Source of the DNA: Chondrosia reniformis
Taxonomy: Eukaryota; Porifera; Demospongiae; Chondrillida; Chondrillidae
DNA: 64,000 nt
Direction of reading: 5' to 3'
Assembly: GCA_947172415.1 (NCBI GenBank)
Contig: OX359189.1
Span: 3,672,501 to 3,736,500, forward strand
The position numbers and the translations under genes are program-made. Shown here in pieces: positions 10,905 through 23,274 of the stretch (its first letter is position 1; every line of letters starts with the position of its first letter). The notes below the pieces were generated by a model. It made no database searches, was not told the DNA's origin, and worked only from the letters and a program-made list of their open reading frames with translations.

Positions 10905-10962
<58 letters not shown>
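10905..10962 (+). repeat. (GAT)n tail of the LINE
   Basis: About 19 perfect GAT triplets immediately before the right target-site duplication, directly after the LINE 3' UTR. This is the 3' tail of the retrotransposon. Confidence 0.9.
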
Positions 10963-10963
<1 letters not shown>

Positions 10964-11751
10964 CACTAGGAAGCTGTCTCTTATCTTTATGAGCTTCTAT
11001 CTAGTCACACTCTTTGCCTAGGATACAGTTATTGGTGATGTACATGTATATAGGTTTTGTCCTGTAAAAGTAGAAAAGAAATAGTTCAAGTATTAATTAC
11101 ATACACAGAGTTTATATATAGATACATACATCTGGAAAAGAAACTATATAGGTATATTATACTACCTGCCAAGACATATATACGTATTTATACACTGTTA
11201 TATATATACAAAGCAATTATCTTACAATCTTACCTACCTATGTATTCTCTGACATTAGCAGTGTAATCTACTAGTTTGTAGACACATAGTAAATACATCC
11301 AAACAAGCAATCCTTTTCACCAACATCTCAGTCATACGCTACTTGATCTACATAACTCATTAATTTTCAGTGTCAACCAATTATATACAGAAAAAAGATC
11401 AATAATAATAAAATCTAAACAGAAATAAAGACCATGCAGAACCATCATGGTCTACATAAATTCATTCAAAAAATGTTTACCAAACTCCTATCTATCACAG
11501 ATTCCATGTGTAGGAGGAACCATATATTGGCAGACCACAATCAGAGATTCTTATAAAATTGCGATACAGATTCTTGTGAAATAGCTAGTGTCACTAAAAC
11601 TTCATTGTTTTAGACCACAATGTTGTCAGGAAAACATGTTTGTTTACATTAATCTTACCAAGCATTTTACACCCACAACCATCTACACTTACATGTTAAA
11701 CTTTACTAACATCTTACATAAACATTTAGTATATAGGCACATAATGTAATA

Positions 11752-12331
11752 CAGTGCAGCCCACTTAATTCGAATTTCTGGGTACAATGGAAAAAAATGA
11801 ATTATCAGGTTATTTGAATAATCTGGGATTTAAGTTGATCTCAATCTAAGCATCTACATATACCTGTGATGAATCTCTATTGTGTTTTCTTAAATTTCTT
11901 CCATAGGACATGCTTTCTTTTATTTCACCTTTCTTTTTCAGAATGCCACAAAGGGTACTGGTTGGGATGCCAAATTCAGTAGCAATTTCTTAATTTTCTT
12001 CCCTGCTGGTGCTTTTTCTATAGCATCAACAATTTCTAATTTTCGTTTGTTACTAAGCGACTAGTATTTAGAGCGCTGCATTTTTACTCAACCTCAACAA
12101 AAGTATAGCCGTATACGTTATATGACACCTGTTTCGCACACTGTACAAATTTGCTAAACAATCACACTGAAATATGATACATCCTGTGTGGTAACTTGTG
12201 TCAGCTGATTCTATTTAAGCGAGTTTTTTCTCTACGAAATAATGTATTAGCTTCATACAAGGAAATAGAAAAACGTTCAAATTAAACAGTAATTCGAATT
12301 AAGCAAATTCAAATTAACCCCTTTCCAACTG
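11752..12331 (-). mobile_element. Short pogo/Tigger-type element with a helix-turn-helix remnant
   Basis: Starts with CAGTGCAGCCC after a TA and ends with an inverted CAGT terminus (ccctttccaactg), both followed inward by TTAATTYGAATT motifs. On the - strand, around 12080-11900, two frames give SNKRKLEIVDAIEKA and ATEFGIPTSTLCGILKKKGE, the CENP-B/Tigger N-terminal DNA-binding helix-turn-helix. The catalytic domain is absent. It interrupts the left arm of the giant inverted repeat. Confidence 0.65.
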
Positions 12332-13321
12332 ATAGCTACTATAATGGCTAGAAATAGTTTAGGCTATTTACAGTCGCAAAGTTAAATAATCGTTCGATCT
12401 CTTCCAAATTTATATATATCAATAGCACTTATGTATAAGAATATTCTATATCACACCTTGAGACTACCACACCACTTCATTATCAATATATACCTTTTCG
12501 TATAACTTAACTATCTTCTTTATTCATCTATTTCTTTCCATATTTTATCATTTACGGGATACACAAGAATCTACAAATTTCCTATATAATTGCCTAACTA
12601 GCATGACCCTATATTCAAAAAAATATAACATTTTGCTCAATAGTACACCCTATACCAATCACACCTTATCTTTCAATTGAACATCACTCCTGTTTAGAAA
12701 CTATTCCTTACACCACTCTTAAAACATTACAAATAGTCACCCCATCCAAGCTGAAAACCCCTGGTATTAGGCAAAACAAGCCTTCTCTAGAAGATTGTCC
12801 AAGGAATTGGGTCAACAAATCAATTGCTCCCTACAATTTTAAAACAAACCATCTGTCATACCAACCAATAGTCATTCTTTTTAGAATTACATAACCAACC
12901 ACACACATCCCATTTTACATTACTGTTACCTTTATACATACAAGAAACAATTTCTAACGCTTTCAACATCATCATCATCATTGAACCTCTACATTTCATC
13001 ACACAAATTTATTATATACTAGCATTGCCATCACTTCACTTAACACATCTACCTCAAAACTATGTATCTAGGATTTCGAGCCAACTCCACTATATAGTCC
13101 ACATAACCAATCCAATTTAGGAATTTACAATTACATGAAAACTAAAATGGAGTTTGCCATAAGAGTATATACCGTCCATTACTTTACATTTAGGCTTATC
13201 AGACAATAATTTCAATTCTATCTATGTCATCAGTCTACAATCAAAACTTCTTATGGCATCTATAGTTTACACCAATATGATATACAACCTATACTTAATT
13301 GCAATACAACTAGTCCGACCT

Positions 13322-16170
13322 ACAACAAACATAAAACTATTCCTTTCAACTAAAGTTTACCTTGCTTGCAAATACACGGCATTAACTAATTACGTACTTT
13401 ATAAAGTCTATGCTTAAACCTTAAACCGTACAAGCATAATTCACTCTATGAAATTCCTTCTGATACAATAAAGTGACTAATAAACAACAAACTGATCAAT
13501 TCCTGGCTTCTCTCCACTTGTACCACTCCACTCTCCTTGACTATACTTTCCCTGACCCAACCTAATCTAACAACAACCGTCTCAAAATACTTCACTCTAG
13601 CTCTCAAAAAATTTTATACCACCAATTTCCTATTTCACAATTAAATGCAATTACCACTATAGTCCCAAACCTTCCATATAACATAGTACAAGTTTATATG
13701 AACATAATCTAACTTAGTGATACAAATGTAAGCATTACCCTTCCAGACTGTATACAAAATATAGTATTTACTCTTCTGTAGTCCATTATTTGTTAGTAAC
13801 CTATACACAACTAAACGTTTTCTTAATTAATTTAGTCTATCCCACAAACGATCACACTACTCGCCTGGTTGTTGATAGCCATATCTAAAAATTCACCATT
13901 CAAAGACTCCTAATAATCCCTCGTTCTTCTACCCTCCACATTCATTAAAATCACAATCTTTACTAACCTACGTAACAGTTGAACAATTAAATTCACCCAC
14001 ATGGCTCTTTACCTCCCCTCTCCTCTTATACCGCTCCCTTTCCATACATCAAGTTTTAAACACTTTCCTCTACCCAGTAACATCTTCTCTACCTACCCAG
14101 CTAACTTCAAACTGTCATGCCCTGCAATCCATCCTTTTCACTGTACAAATCCACATGACTCTACTATAGTCTAGACCTCCCATAATCTTGCTGAAATCAT
14201 TCCCCACACAAAGCTTCGAAAAACGTTTTCTCATTCAACTATCATCTAACTGTTTCAAAAAGGTCTCACGACTCTCGGCCGATCTTCTCAATTAAAAACT
14301 TTCCAAGTCAATTAGTGGATATCACCTTCCTATTTTACACAACGTTATGCAAACTCAGCTCTGACACTATTTAATTGAGTACGAATAATACACACCCCTA
14401 CTATGCTGAGGTATAATTTCAATAACTCACCACTTCCGCCTATTCGTCAGATGACGCATACAGCACTATCACCGCACGTCTTCTCTACTCTTACACAATC
14501 CCTCACATTCCTTTCTATTAAAGTTATGCAAGAATGTTTGGAGCAGTGGCCCACTACCCATTGATAGGGTAGGGCGGGAATTTCCGGATATTCTTTACAT
14601 CACTTATACAATTATAGGTAGTCATGAGACCCTTTTTGAAACAGTGAGATGGTAGTCAAATGAGAATATACTTATGAAAGCTTTATGTACGGAATGATTT
14701 CAGCAAGATAATGGGAGGGCTAGACTATATTAGAGTCATGTGGATTTCTACAGTGTAACGGATGGATTGTAGTCTGACCTTATCGACAGCGCAATAATGT
14801 CTGACGACTCTCGACCGGATTTCTGTTACACTAGGGTAGGGGTCATTTTCCCTCAATTAAACTTCCACCTTACGTTGCAAAGGTGTCAATAGATAGGTGT
14901 TTCAATTGCTCAGCAAGGGGAGAAACTATCTGTAGAAGGAGGAATCGATTTTGTGCTATCGCAACTTTGTGTTACAATAGAACTAAAGGATAAACAAAGA
15001 GAGGCTTTAGTTTTAGCTCTTCAAAAGAGGGATGTCTTTGTTAGTCTTCCAACAACATAATCAAAGGACTATGCACTTGATGCCTGACCGTTCAAATAAA
15101 TGAAATAACTAACGGCTCTGGAAGACCGCATTGTATGCTAAACGCCACTAGAATAAAAAGCGTATGAAGTCATTAACTCATTAGCTGCCTGAGCAAACCT
15201 TTCTCTAAATATGGAAGGTGATGACCCCTAAATGGCCGCAGAATGTCTCTAGGAATGTCGAGAACTACAAAAGAAAATCGGCCGAGAGTCCTCAGACCTT
15301 TACAGAAGTAGTGATTACACAATGAAAAGGTCTGACTTCATAGGACTAGATGGATTGTAGGGCGTGTAAGCTTGTAGTTGTATGGGTAAGTAGAGAAGAT
15401 GTTACTGGGTAAAGGAAAGTGTTTTAAGCTAGATGTATGGAGAAGGGAGCGGTATAAGAGGAGAGGGGAGGTAAAGAGCCATGCAGGTGAATTTATATAA
15501 TTGTTCAACTGTTACGTTGATTAAAGATTGTGATATTAATGAATGTGGAGGGTAGGAGAAAGAGGGATTATTAGTAGTCTTTGAATGGTGAATTTTTAGA
15601 TAAGCTATCAACAACCAGGCGAGTAGTGTGATCGTTTGTGGGATAGACTAAATTAATAAAGAAAACTTTTAGTTATGTATAGATTACTAACACATAATGG
15701 ACTACAGAAGAGTAAATACTATATTTTGTATACAGTCTGGAAGGGTAATGCTTACATTTGTATCACTAAGTTAGATTATGTTCATATAAACTTGTACTAT
15801 GTTATATGGAAGGTTTGGGACTATAGTGGTAATTGCATTTGTGAAATAGGAAATTGGTGGTATAAAATTTTTTGAGAGCTAGAGTGAAGTATTTTGAGAC
15901 GGTTGTTGTTAGATTAGGTTGAGTCAGGGAAAGTTTAGTTGGAGAGATGCAGGGAGAGTGGAGTGGTACAAGTGGAGAGAAGCAGTAAGTGAGTTTATTA
16001 ATCACTTTATTGTATCTGAAGGAATTTGATAGAGTAAATTATGTTGTAAGGTGTAAGGTATAAGCATAAACTATATAAAGTACGTAATTGGCTATGTAGT
16101 TTCTAAAGTCTATGGTTTAATGCCATGTATTTGCAAGCAATGTAACATTAGTTGTAAGGAATAGTTTTAT
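13322..16170. repeat. Long inner palindrome (arms about 13322-14290 and 15280-16170)
   Basis: The left arm is the reverse complement of the right arm over about 0.9 kb. For example tcgcctggttgttgatag at 13861 pairs with its complement near 15620, and the segment near 14040 pairs with 15440. A third, inverted copy of the distal part (14100-14280) occurs at about 14630-14785. No convincing gene is present. It sits in the loop of the giant inverted repeat, just upstream of the SWIM-YqaJ gene. Confidence 0.75.
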
Positions 16171-16200
16171 GTAGACTTTTGATGCTTGCAAACGGTCACT

Positions 16201-17361
16201 AATTGAGAGGAGTCTATTGTTTCACCTTATAGCATACATCAAGCTATCAAAGACAGTGCCCAAATTGTGGATGTGGATGGATCATACCTCTACAAGAAAA
16301 AGAAGAAACTTGAAGACTCTAGACAAATGGTATCATTTTTGGGCCTTCCATCTGTTCCACTCAGAGCCTGGGAGACTGTAATGGGACCAATGCCAACAGC
16401 CTGGCCAAGAAAATCCCTTGGGTCACAGATGGTATTGTCTCTGCTTACCTTTCCACCCATGCTGGCTAGGGTAGTGGTAATGGAACATTTAGGGCTCTTA
16501 CACGGGGATACATTCAATGAGCATCAGAACGCATTACCCTTCTGGAGATGAATGTCCAACATCCTGAATACTGTCAGATTAAATCAGTAATGAAGCCTTT
16601 CATGCAGCCTGGTTACTACAATGTGTGGATACTGCTTGGACACACTGGACCATTTGCCACTATTCGGTGTGCTACATGTGAATGTGCTGCTGCATGAGTG
16701 TGCATACATGCCATACATGCATGTAAATGTGCATGCTTGTTATATTTGCAGTGTTCCATGGTCTCTTATTCTGTATCACCATGCAGGAAATCAGCAAACT
16801 GTCAAACTTTTCTGCACTTTTACATGCACTTGTATCTGTAACAACACCACAGTTCCAGCTACAGCCAAGTGAGTCCCCTGAAGTTCTATTGAATTCAGAG
16901 GAGGTTGTGCCAGGCACATCAAGGCCATGCGAGTGTAAACCCCCAAAAAAAGAAAGGAAAGTACCATGGCACTCTCAGATACATCCTTTGAGAGGCCTGA
17001 GTATGGCAAGGAAAAGAAGAGAAAACTGGAACCACTGGAGGATTTACATCCTCGACCTGTAGAATTGAGAGGAATCGCTTGTGCTAACCTCCCAGCCCTT
17101 CTTGAAAAAATCTGTGGTGTTCATCTAAGTACAAACCACATTTACCATGCACAGGTGCAAGGCCAAATGGGCATTGGCAATAGACAGTGGTGTGACTTTG
17201 TAGTATATACCACAAAGGGTATTCATGTGCAGCCGATAGATTTTGACGTAGTCTACTGGGAGAGGACACTTCTACCAAAGCTGATAGAGTTTTATGACAA
17301 CTACTTAGGGCCAGAAATTGTTAGCCCTGTACATGTACTAGAACTTCTGTGCGTAATCTGA
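16201..17361 (+). pseudogene. SWIM zinc finger / YqaJ-type nuclease protein of a DNA transposon
   Basis: Three segments are recognisable. 16230-16550 is an open stretch of unrecognised sequence (VDVDGSYLYKKKKKLED). From about 16550 another frame gives HPEYCQIKSVMKPFMQPGYY and NVWILLGHTGPFATIRCATC, ending in the CEC of a SWIM finger; the finger's second half is disrupted near 16700-16800, where FSALLHALVSVTTPQ resumes. From 16960 the frame contains RPVELRGIACANLPALLEKI, and at 17150 HAQVQGQMGIGNRQWCDFVV, the QxQ and (W)CDF motifs of YqaJ/lambda-exonuclease-like PD-(D/E)XK nucleases. Then come VVYTTKGIHVQ and LPKLIEFYDNYLGPEIVSPV. The protein would be a transposon accessory nuclease. From memory, ISL2EU-type elements are described with a YqaJ protein. 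Frameshifts make it a pseudogene. It faces the transposase gene tail to tail. Confidence 0.7.
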
Positions 17362-17489
17362 AATGATAAGAGTCCATGAAGAAAATGAATTAAATGCTAA
17401 CTAGTATATAGTTTGCATTTAATTCAGTTTCTTGTATATATAAATGCATGGTCATGTAAGTCCTGCATTGATTTGTAATTATATGCAGT

Positions 17490-17765
17490 AACACATTTGT
17501 TGTAAAAAAGTAAAGATGAGTTAATGTGTCCACACGCAGCTAGGTGAATGAAATAAAATCTAAAGATGAGGTAATGTGTCCACAGATTGCTATATAGGTG
17601 AATGAAATAAGTAACTAAAGATGAGGTAATGTCTCCACAGCTTGCTATATAGGTGAATGAAATAAATAACTAAATATGAGGTAATGTGTCCACAGACAGC
17701 TAGGTGAATGAAATAAAATCTAAAGATGAGATAAATGTGTCAACACAGACAGCTATGTGAAATTA
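17490..17765 (+). repeat. Tandem repeat, about 62-bp unit, about 4.5 copies
   Basis: Units contain taaagatgagntaatgtgtc, CACAG, a variable GCTA(TATA)GGTG and AATGAAATAA. The array fills the gap between the convergent SWIM-YqaJ and THAP-transposase genes. Units alternate between two subtypes (agctaggtgaatg and gctatataggtgaatg). Confidence 0.8.
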
Positions 17766-17779
17766 TACTATTAAGACTT

Positions 17780-19280
17780 TCAGAGATTTTCCTGATCAGA
17801 ATCTGAACACTCCTCACATTCACTTTCAGCTAGGCCTTCAATATACTCCTCTACATCACTTTCTGGTGGGCCTTGCGGTAGAGGCACAAGAGCAGCATGG
17901 AAGTTGGAGAGGAATGCACACACCTGTAAAATTTGATTAATGAGCCGAACTTATACTTCATTGAAGATGATAAAGTCCTTTAGCCTTCCAATTGCCCTTT
18001 CAACATGTATTCGGAGTGATGCAATCTTTTGGCCTTCCATAACTTCTTCAGGAGGTAATTGTCTTCTGCCCTCCATAAAAGGTAGAAGATTAAGTTCAAT
18101 GTTGAGCTTCTTTCCTGTCAGCCATATAGAAATACCAGGTTTGCCTTCTAGCGTTGTGAGGAACGCTGAAGTCCTAGTCAACTCGATATCGGATATGGAT
18201 CCAATAAACACTGGAGAGATATAACTTATAGCTCCAATTGGTGTACAAGTAACCACAAACTTTGCAGTATTATGGTGTTTCTACTGGCTCCAAGTGGAAT
18301 ACTACATATGCAAATCTGATGGAGTTTTTATGAAAATTTTTCTTCAATCAATAATTGCATAGGTATTAGGATATGTTTCGCGGAACAAGTGTGGTAAACC
18401 ACCCACTACTTGTTCCACTGATGGTGACCAATCTAGCTCCTTCAAGTGATGATGCAAAAAACGAAGCGAAATGGTTAAGTATCGAGGCACAGAGCTTGCT
18501 GATATTCCAAGTCTAAAGGCAAGGTCTTCAACCTTTAGATTACGCCTAAGCCTAACTAGTAATAGAAATAGCTGATTCTTTGGGTTTAACTAACCAGTGT
18601 ACAGCCTTTGACGAGGTTGTTCTCTTGATTCCCAGTAATTTACAGGTCCCAGAAACTCAAAGAAAGCAAGGAAAATTACGAAAGAAGTAAACCCAATATA
18701 GAAGTGGAAAAAGTAGTTATCATGCTTGACTCGCTCAATCCTGAAGTACTGTGGTTTGCTGAGGCTAGCCTTAAGACAATCATTCTCTGCCTCTAGATAG
18801 TCTATTCTAGCTAGTAAGGCAGTGTTCAGCAGTACCCCAGTGCTGTCTGATGGACTCTCCCTTGACTGCATCTGTGATGAAGAAGAGGCATCAGTGCCTT
18901 TGCCCTACTTACTCAGACCTTTGTCACGCTGTCGTACTGAGTTACTGTATAAGCTGGAAGATGGTGTTTGAGGGCTACTTTGCTCAGCTTCTAGCTTAGT
19001 AACCTCTCTTGCCTTGGCTCTCTTAGCTCTGGGCTGCTTTCCTTTTATTGGTGAAGGGAATCGCTTCGCTATTGTCATTAGAGGATCTTTCTTTGAGTCG
19101 CCCTAAGGAAAGTGCCTGCAACACACACGCGAATGGTCTCTCAGCTACTCTTTGGTGATATCAAAAACTGGAATACATCCTGCTCTTCTGCGTGTTTTCT
19201 TCGGAAAACAATGAAAGGAAGCACTTCAATCAAGCGATGGTTTGTTACCACACATGATACAGGTGTCTCCAGGCAATTTG
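17780..19280 (-). pseudogene. THAP domain / DDE_Tnp_4 (Harbinger-like, ISL2EU-type) transposase
   Basis: Read on the - strand, almost all of it is in one frame with scattered stops. Near 19270 the THAP-type zinc finger begins as CIMCGNKPSL and closes with VCCRHFP followed by GDSKKDP, giving the C2CH pattern. A basic linker (KRFPSPIKGKQPRAKRAKAR) and a short coiled coil (LLARIDYLEAENDCLKASL) follow. Next is a winged/HTH segment (NLKVEDLAFRLGISASSVPR). The catalytic core has AIID near 18350, STWSQ-stop-KHHNTAKFVVTCT, GSISDIEL, a frame-damaged MADR strand near 18115, and RIHVERAIGRLK carrying the last glutamate. A short intron (GTATAAG to TTACAG, about 33 bases) leads to an acidic C-terminal exon (DVEEYIEGLAESECEECSD) ending at 17780. 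It would cut and paste the element. At least six in-frame stops make it inactive. Confidence 0.8.
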
Positions 19281-20199
19281 ACAGTTATATACTTTATTCT
19301 GTTCACTTTCGTTTGAACTTTGGCCGATTTGTTTATTTTGAACACCGTTGCAAAGTAAAATATCTATAGGTTTATATCTGGTTACATAAGCATAATAAAC
19401 GACACCGTTTAGACACCTGTAAGTGTCAAACGAATGGAATGTGGAATACTCCTATCTTTTCTGTACTTGATGTGATGTCACTTACATTCCACACATACTT
19501 TACCTTCCGTGCAAATGGTCTATTGAGACTGATGACATAGATAGAATTGAATCCTAGATACATAGTTTTGAGGTAGATGTGTTAAGTGAAGTGATGGCAA
19601 TGCTAGTATATAATAAATTTGTGTGATGAAATGTAGAGATTCAATGATGATGATGATGTTGAAAGCATTAGAAATTGTTTCTTGTATGTATAAAGGTAAC
19701 AGTAATGTAAAATGGGGTGTGTGTGGTTGGTTATGTAATTCTAAAAAGAATGACTATTGGTTGGTATGACAGATGGTGTGTTTTAAAATTGTAGGGAGCA
19801 ATTGATTTGTTGACCCAATTCCTAGGACAATCTTCTAGAGAAGGCTTGTTTTGCCTAATACCAGGGGTTTTCAGCTTGGATGGGGTGACTATTTGTAATG
19901 TTTTAAGAGTGGTGTAAGGAATAGTTTCTAAACAGGAGTGATGTTCAGTTGAAAGATAAGGTGTGATTGGTATAGGGTGTAATATTGAGCAAAAATGTTA
20001 TAGTTTTTTGAATATAGGGTGATACTAGTTAGACAATTATAGAGGAAATTGGTTGTTTATTGTGTATCCTGTAAATGATAAAATATGGAAAGAAATAGAT
20101 GAATAAAGAAGATAGTTAAGTTACACGAAAAAGGTATTGATAATGAAGTGGTGTGATAGTCTCAAGGTTTGATAGGATATATACTCCATGCACAACAGT

Positions 20200-21290
20200 C
20201 TAGGTAGTTGCCACAATTTAGTAATAATGGGTTTGGGGAGCTCTAATTACTTGGTTAGTTGCTGAAATACATATAGGAATACTGGTGTTAATGCCTTTTG
20301 GATGGTAGAAAACTCAATAAAAGTCTTAGATAGTCTTAGATCTATACCCACTAGAAAAGCCCAGCTAGCTAGTTTTGATTTTTCTACCTTATATACAGCG
20401 ATCCCCCATAACCTACTTAAAGACAAGATTACTAACCTTATTCATAGTGCCTATACCTGTAGGAAGTCCCAATATATAGAAGTCTGTCAGGATAAAGCCT
20501 TTTGGTCTAACAATGTCTCCAATAAAGCAGTCACAGCTGTTCATTTAGTAGAGCTCTTTAATTACCTTATTGACAACATTTATGTATGTGTAGACGGTTC
20601 TGTATTTAAGCAATGTGTAGGTATCCCTATGGGTACTGACTGTGCCCCTGTAGTTGCTAATCGTTTTCTGTTTGCATATGAGTATGAGTTTATGAAAGGA
20701 CTACTTAAGGATAACATCACCTTAGCTATTAAATTTTCCAATACTTATAGGTATATTGATGACTTTTATGTATTAACAACAAGGATTTTGAACTGTCAAT
20801 TAGTGATATTTACCCCAAAGAAGTTATTCTTAAAAAGACAAATCCCAGCCCAAGAAATCCCCCTTTTTAGACTTAGATATAACCATTACTAACAATCAAT
20901 TTATCACTAAAGTATATGATAAGCGAGAGGACTTTCACTTTGATATAGTAAATTTCCCCATTTAGATAGTAATATTCCTAATACCCCAGCCTATGGTGTC
21001 TTTATTTCACAACTAATTAGGTATTCCAGAATATGTAGTGACTTCTCTAGTTTTCAGTCTAAAAGTTTGCAGTTATGCAGTAGGCTTATTAAGCAGGGTT
21101 ACAAATACTTTAAGCTAAAATCAACCTTTAAAACCTTCCTATCCCGGCAGCCTCTAGTTAGAATCAAGTATAAGCAAAAAGTAGCTAGTATGCTTAAGGA
21201 CTGTCTTGTGTTACCCCATATTGTGTTACCCCACCTCCAAAGAAATGTTACTACTAGAAGACCTAAGGGTAGACTTATGTAATATGTCCT
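20200..21290 (+). pseudogene. Penelope-like reverse transcriptase
   Basis: The frame 20302-20892 shows the RT palm with ASFDFSTLYTAIPHNLLKDK (first catalytic aspartate in FDFSTLYT), a VGIPMGTDCAPVVANRFLFA motif, and YRYIDDFYVL as the catalytic box. Upstream, GVNAFWMVENSIKVLDSL is in frame. After a frameshift near 20815 the C-terminal part continues as KVYDKREDFHFDIVNFP, a damaged segment, then AYGVFISQLIRYSRICSDFS and LIKQGYKYFKLKSTFKTFLS. The style (FSTLYT, IPMGT, YIDD) is that of Penelope-like or closely related RTs. I see no GIY-YIG domain joined to it here. Frameshift and stop make it inactive. Confidence 0.7.
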
Positions 21291-21419
21291 ACTTGTGTCT
21301 ATAGTTATGCTGAGTCTGTTTTACCTATAAGCAAGATTACTAATAGGTTTATAATTAATTCATAAAGTTAATTGGACCTACATTCCTTTCATAAAATTAA
21401 ATTTCATCATGTGTCTTAG

Positions 21420-21690
21420 TTAACACCTTATTTAACTTTTGGCGCCAAAATAGTGTATATAAGGCCCCTGGATTTAGCATAGAGAGCCAAGGATTCACAG
21501 AAGATCAAGATAAAGAAAAAGACAAAGACTCCCAGGATCGTTGATGAAGGGTGGAATTCCCAGAAACAGCTGTCTGACCCAGTGGAGAAGAAGATGAAAG
21601 AAGGAAAGAAGGAAGAAAAGACTCCTGTATCTTCATCTAAAGCTCTCTTTAGGTTTTGTTCCACTATAGGCTCTCTTTACAGAATAGGCA
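21420..21690 (+). other. 3' tail of the Penelope-like element with a hammerhead-like core
   Basis: The sequence ends the RT element with gttgatgaagggtggaattc followed by CCAGAAACAG. A TGATGA box, a GGG...CCC stem and GAAA resemble the conserved half of a hammerhead ribozyme, a known component of Penelope-like element ends. The C of the usual CUGANGA box is U here. No stem I or cleavage site could be fixed by eye. Confidence 0.3.
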
Positions 21691-21699
21691 TATAGCATG

Positions 21700-22664
21700 T
21701 AGGAAAATGGTATATTAGATTTTTCATATGTACAGTGGTGTAGCATAGGTTAGAGCTCTTTAGGGGAGACAATCAATTCAATAATACCCCGATTGTTGCT
21801 TGTAGACGTACGTATTTAACTAACCTCTGATTTACAGACACCTCGATATTCCGCAATGCCAACATATATCGTTGTACTGCGTATATCAATACAATAGATA
21901 ATACATTCTTTAAAGCTGACAATAATTAAAGTAGAAAGGAAATAACATTTCGGCTGGTGGATTTTTCAAGGATCTTCTTCAATCGATAAACTTACAGTAA
22001 ACTTCAGGACCATACAGACGGAATACACATGGAATCTCCAAACGAAGTCGAGCGCCACGATTTACTTTCAATTCGATTACCTGTCACCTGTATTGCATAG
22101 TGTGTGAGTGTATATGCTGAAGGCATATATAACTGCCAATACATATATAGGACATATATGAATGAGCCTTAGGCTCTACATAATAAAACCCTTGAAAAGT
22201 GGACACCCCCATAATAAGGACAGTTTGGGAATGTCCCAAAGTGTCCAGATTATAGGGGTTCCACGGTATTCCTGTATGGTAAAAATGGAGTGAGGTTGGT
22301 AGATTGGCTAGCTTCTCTGTTTGTCAGACAAGATGTTTCAGATTAGCTTGGTATGTATAGTGTCGCTCAAACGGTTTGTTGTCAAATTTTCAAAAAATCA
22401 TTGTAGATACCACTACTTTGTGTGTTAAAAGGAAGCAGGTGAATGTACATTGATGACATTAGTAGGGAAATGCAGAAAAGTGTAAAGGCTGTTCCTTTAT
22501 TGGAGGTTTCTTTGTTGAAACAGATGTATAACTAAGTGTAAATTTCAAAAGGTGTGGTAGTGTCCATCTAAACGGGCTTACTAAGAATTTACAACAGTTT
22601 TGGTAAAATCTTACTGCATGGGATCATTAAACGTAACCTATTTAATATGCTAACAATTGCATTA
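21700..22664. other. Non-coding insertion in the right arm; contains a 66-bp foldback
   Basis: No gene is recognised. At 22199-22264 the two halves gtggacacccccataataagg and a complement ending ataggggttccac pair over most of their length. This resembles joined ends of a Tigger-type element (terminus like GTGGAACCCC). The rest is AT-rich unique sequence not present in the left arm. Confidence 0.45.
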
Positions 22665-23274
22665 CTACTATTACATTATGCATAAATTGCCTATATACTA
22701 AATGTTTAGGGAAGATGTTAGTAAAGTCTAACCTGTAAGTTTAGATGGTTGTGGTTCTAGCTGTGTAAAACATTAGGTAAGGTGTAATCTACAGAGTATA
22801 GATAGTTGTGGTTCTATTGGTGTAAAATGTTTGGTAAGACTAATGTAAACAAACAGGTTTTCCTGACAACATTGTGGTCTAAAACAATGAAGTTTCAGTG
22901 ACACTAGCTATTCTACAAGAATCTGTATCACAATTTTATAAGACTTTCAGATTGTGGTCTGCAAATATATGGATCCTCCTACACATGGAATCTGTGATAG
23001 GTAGGAGTTCGGTAAACATTTGTTGAATGAAATCATGTAGGCCATCATGGTTCTGCATGGTCTACATTCTATTTAGATTTTATTATTATTCATCTTTTTT
23101 CTATATATAATTGGTCGACAGTGATAATTAATGAGTTATGTAGATCAAGTAGCATATGACTGAGATGTTGGTGAAAAAGAATTGCTTGTTTGGATGTACT
23201 TACTATATATGTGTCTACAAACTAGTAGATTACACTGCAAAAGCCATATAGATATATCACTGTTAAAAATTTGG

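Larger units (their letters stand above)
8425..10962 (+). mobile_element. 5'-truncated LINE insertion with 10-bp target-site duplication and (GAT)n tail
   Basis: The insertion is flanked by acactaggaa at 8415-8424 and again at 10963-10972. The matching position in the right arm of the giant inverted repeat (about 26380) lacks the insertion, so the empty site is visible. The element begins inside the endonuclease, carries an RT and ends in a GAT repeat. This is the signature of target-primed reverse transcription. The clade is uncertain; protein style and tail suggest the CR1/L2/RTE assemblage. Confidence 0.85.
7868..13250 (+). repeat. Left arm of a giant inverted repeat (about 19 kb tip to tip)
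   Basis: After removing a LINE (8425-10962) and a pogo remnant (11752-12331), this arm is the reverse complement of 26120-26931, 22665-23237 and 19530-20180, in that order. Sample matches: the segment around 8055-8400 with 26380-26740; 11000-11230 with 26130-26340; 11240-11740 with 22690-23237; 12440-13070 with 19555-20180. Matches run for hundreds of bases with a few percent difference by eye. The arm itself is non-coding apart from the insertions. Confidence 0.75.
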
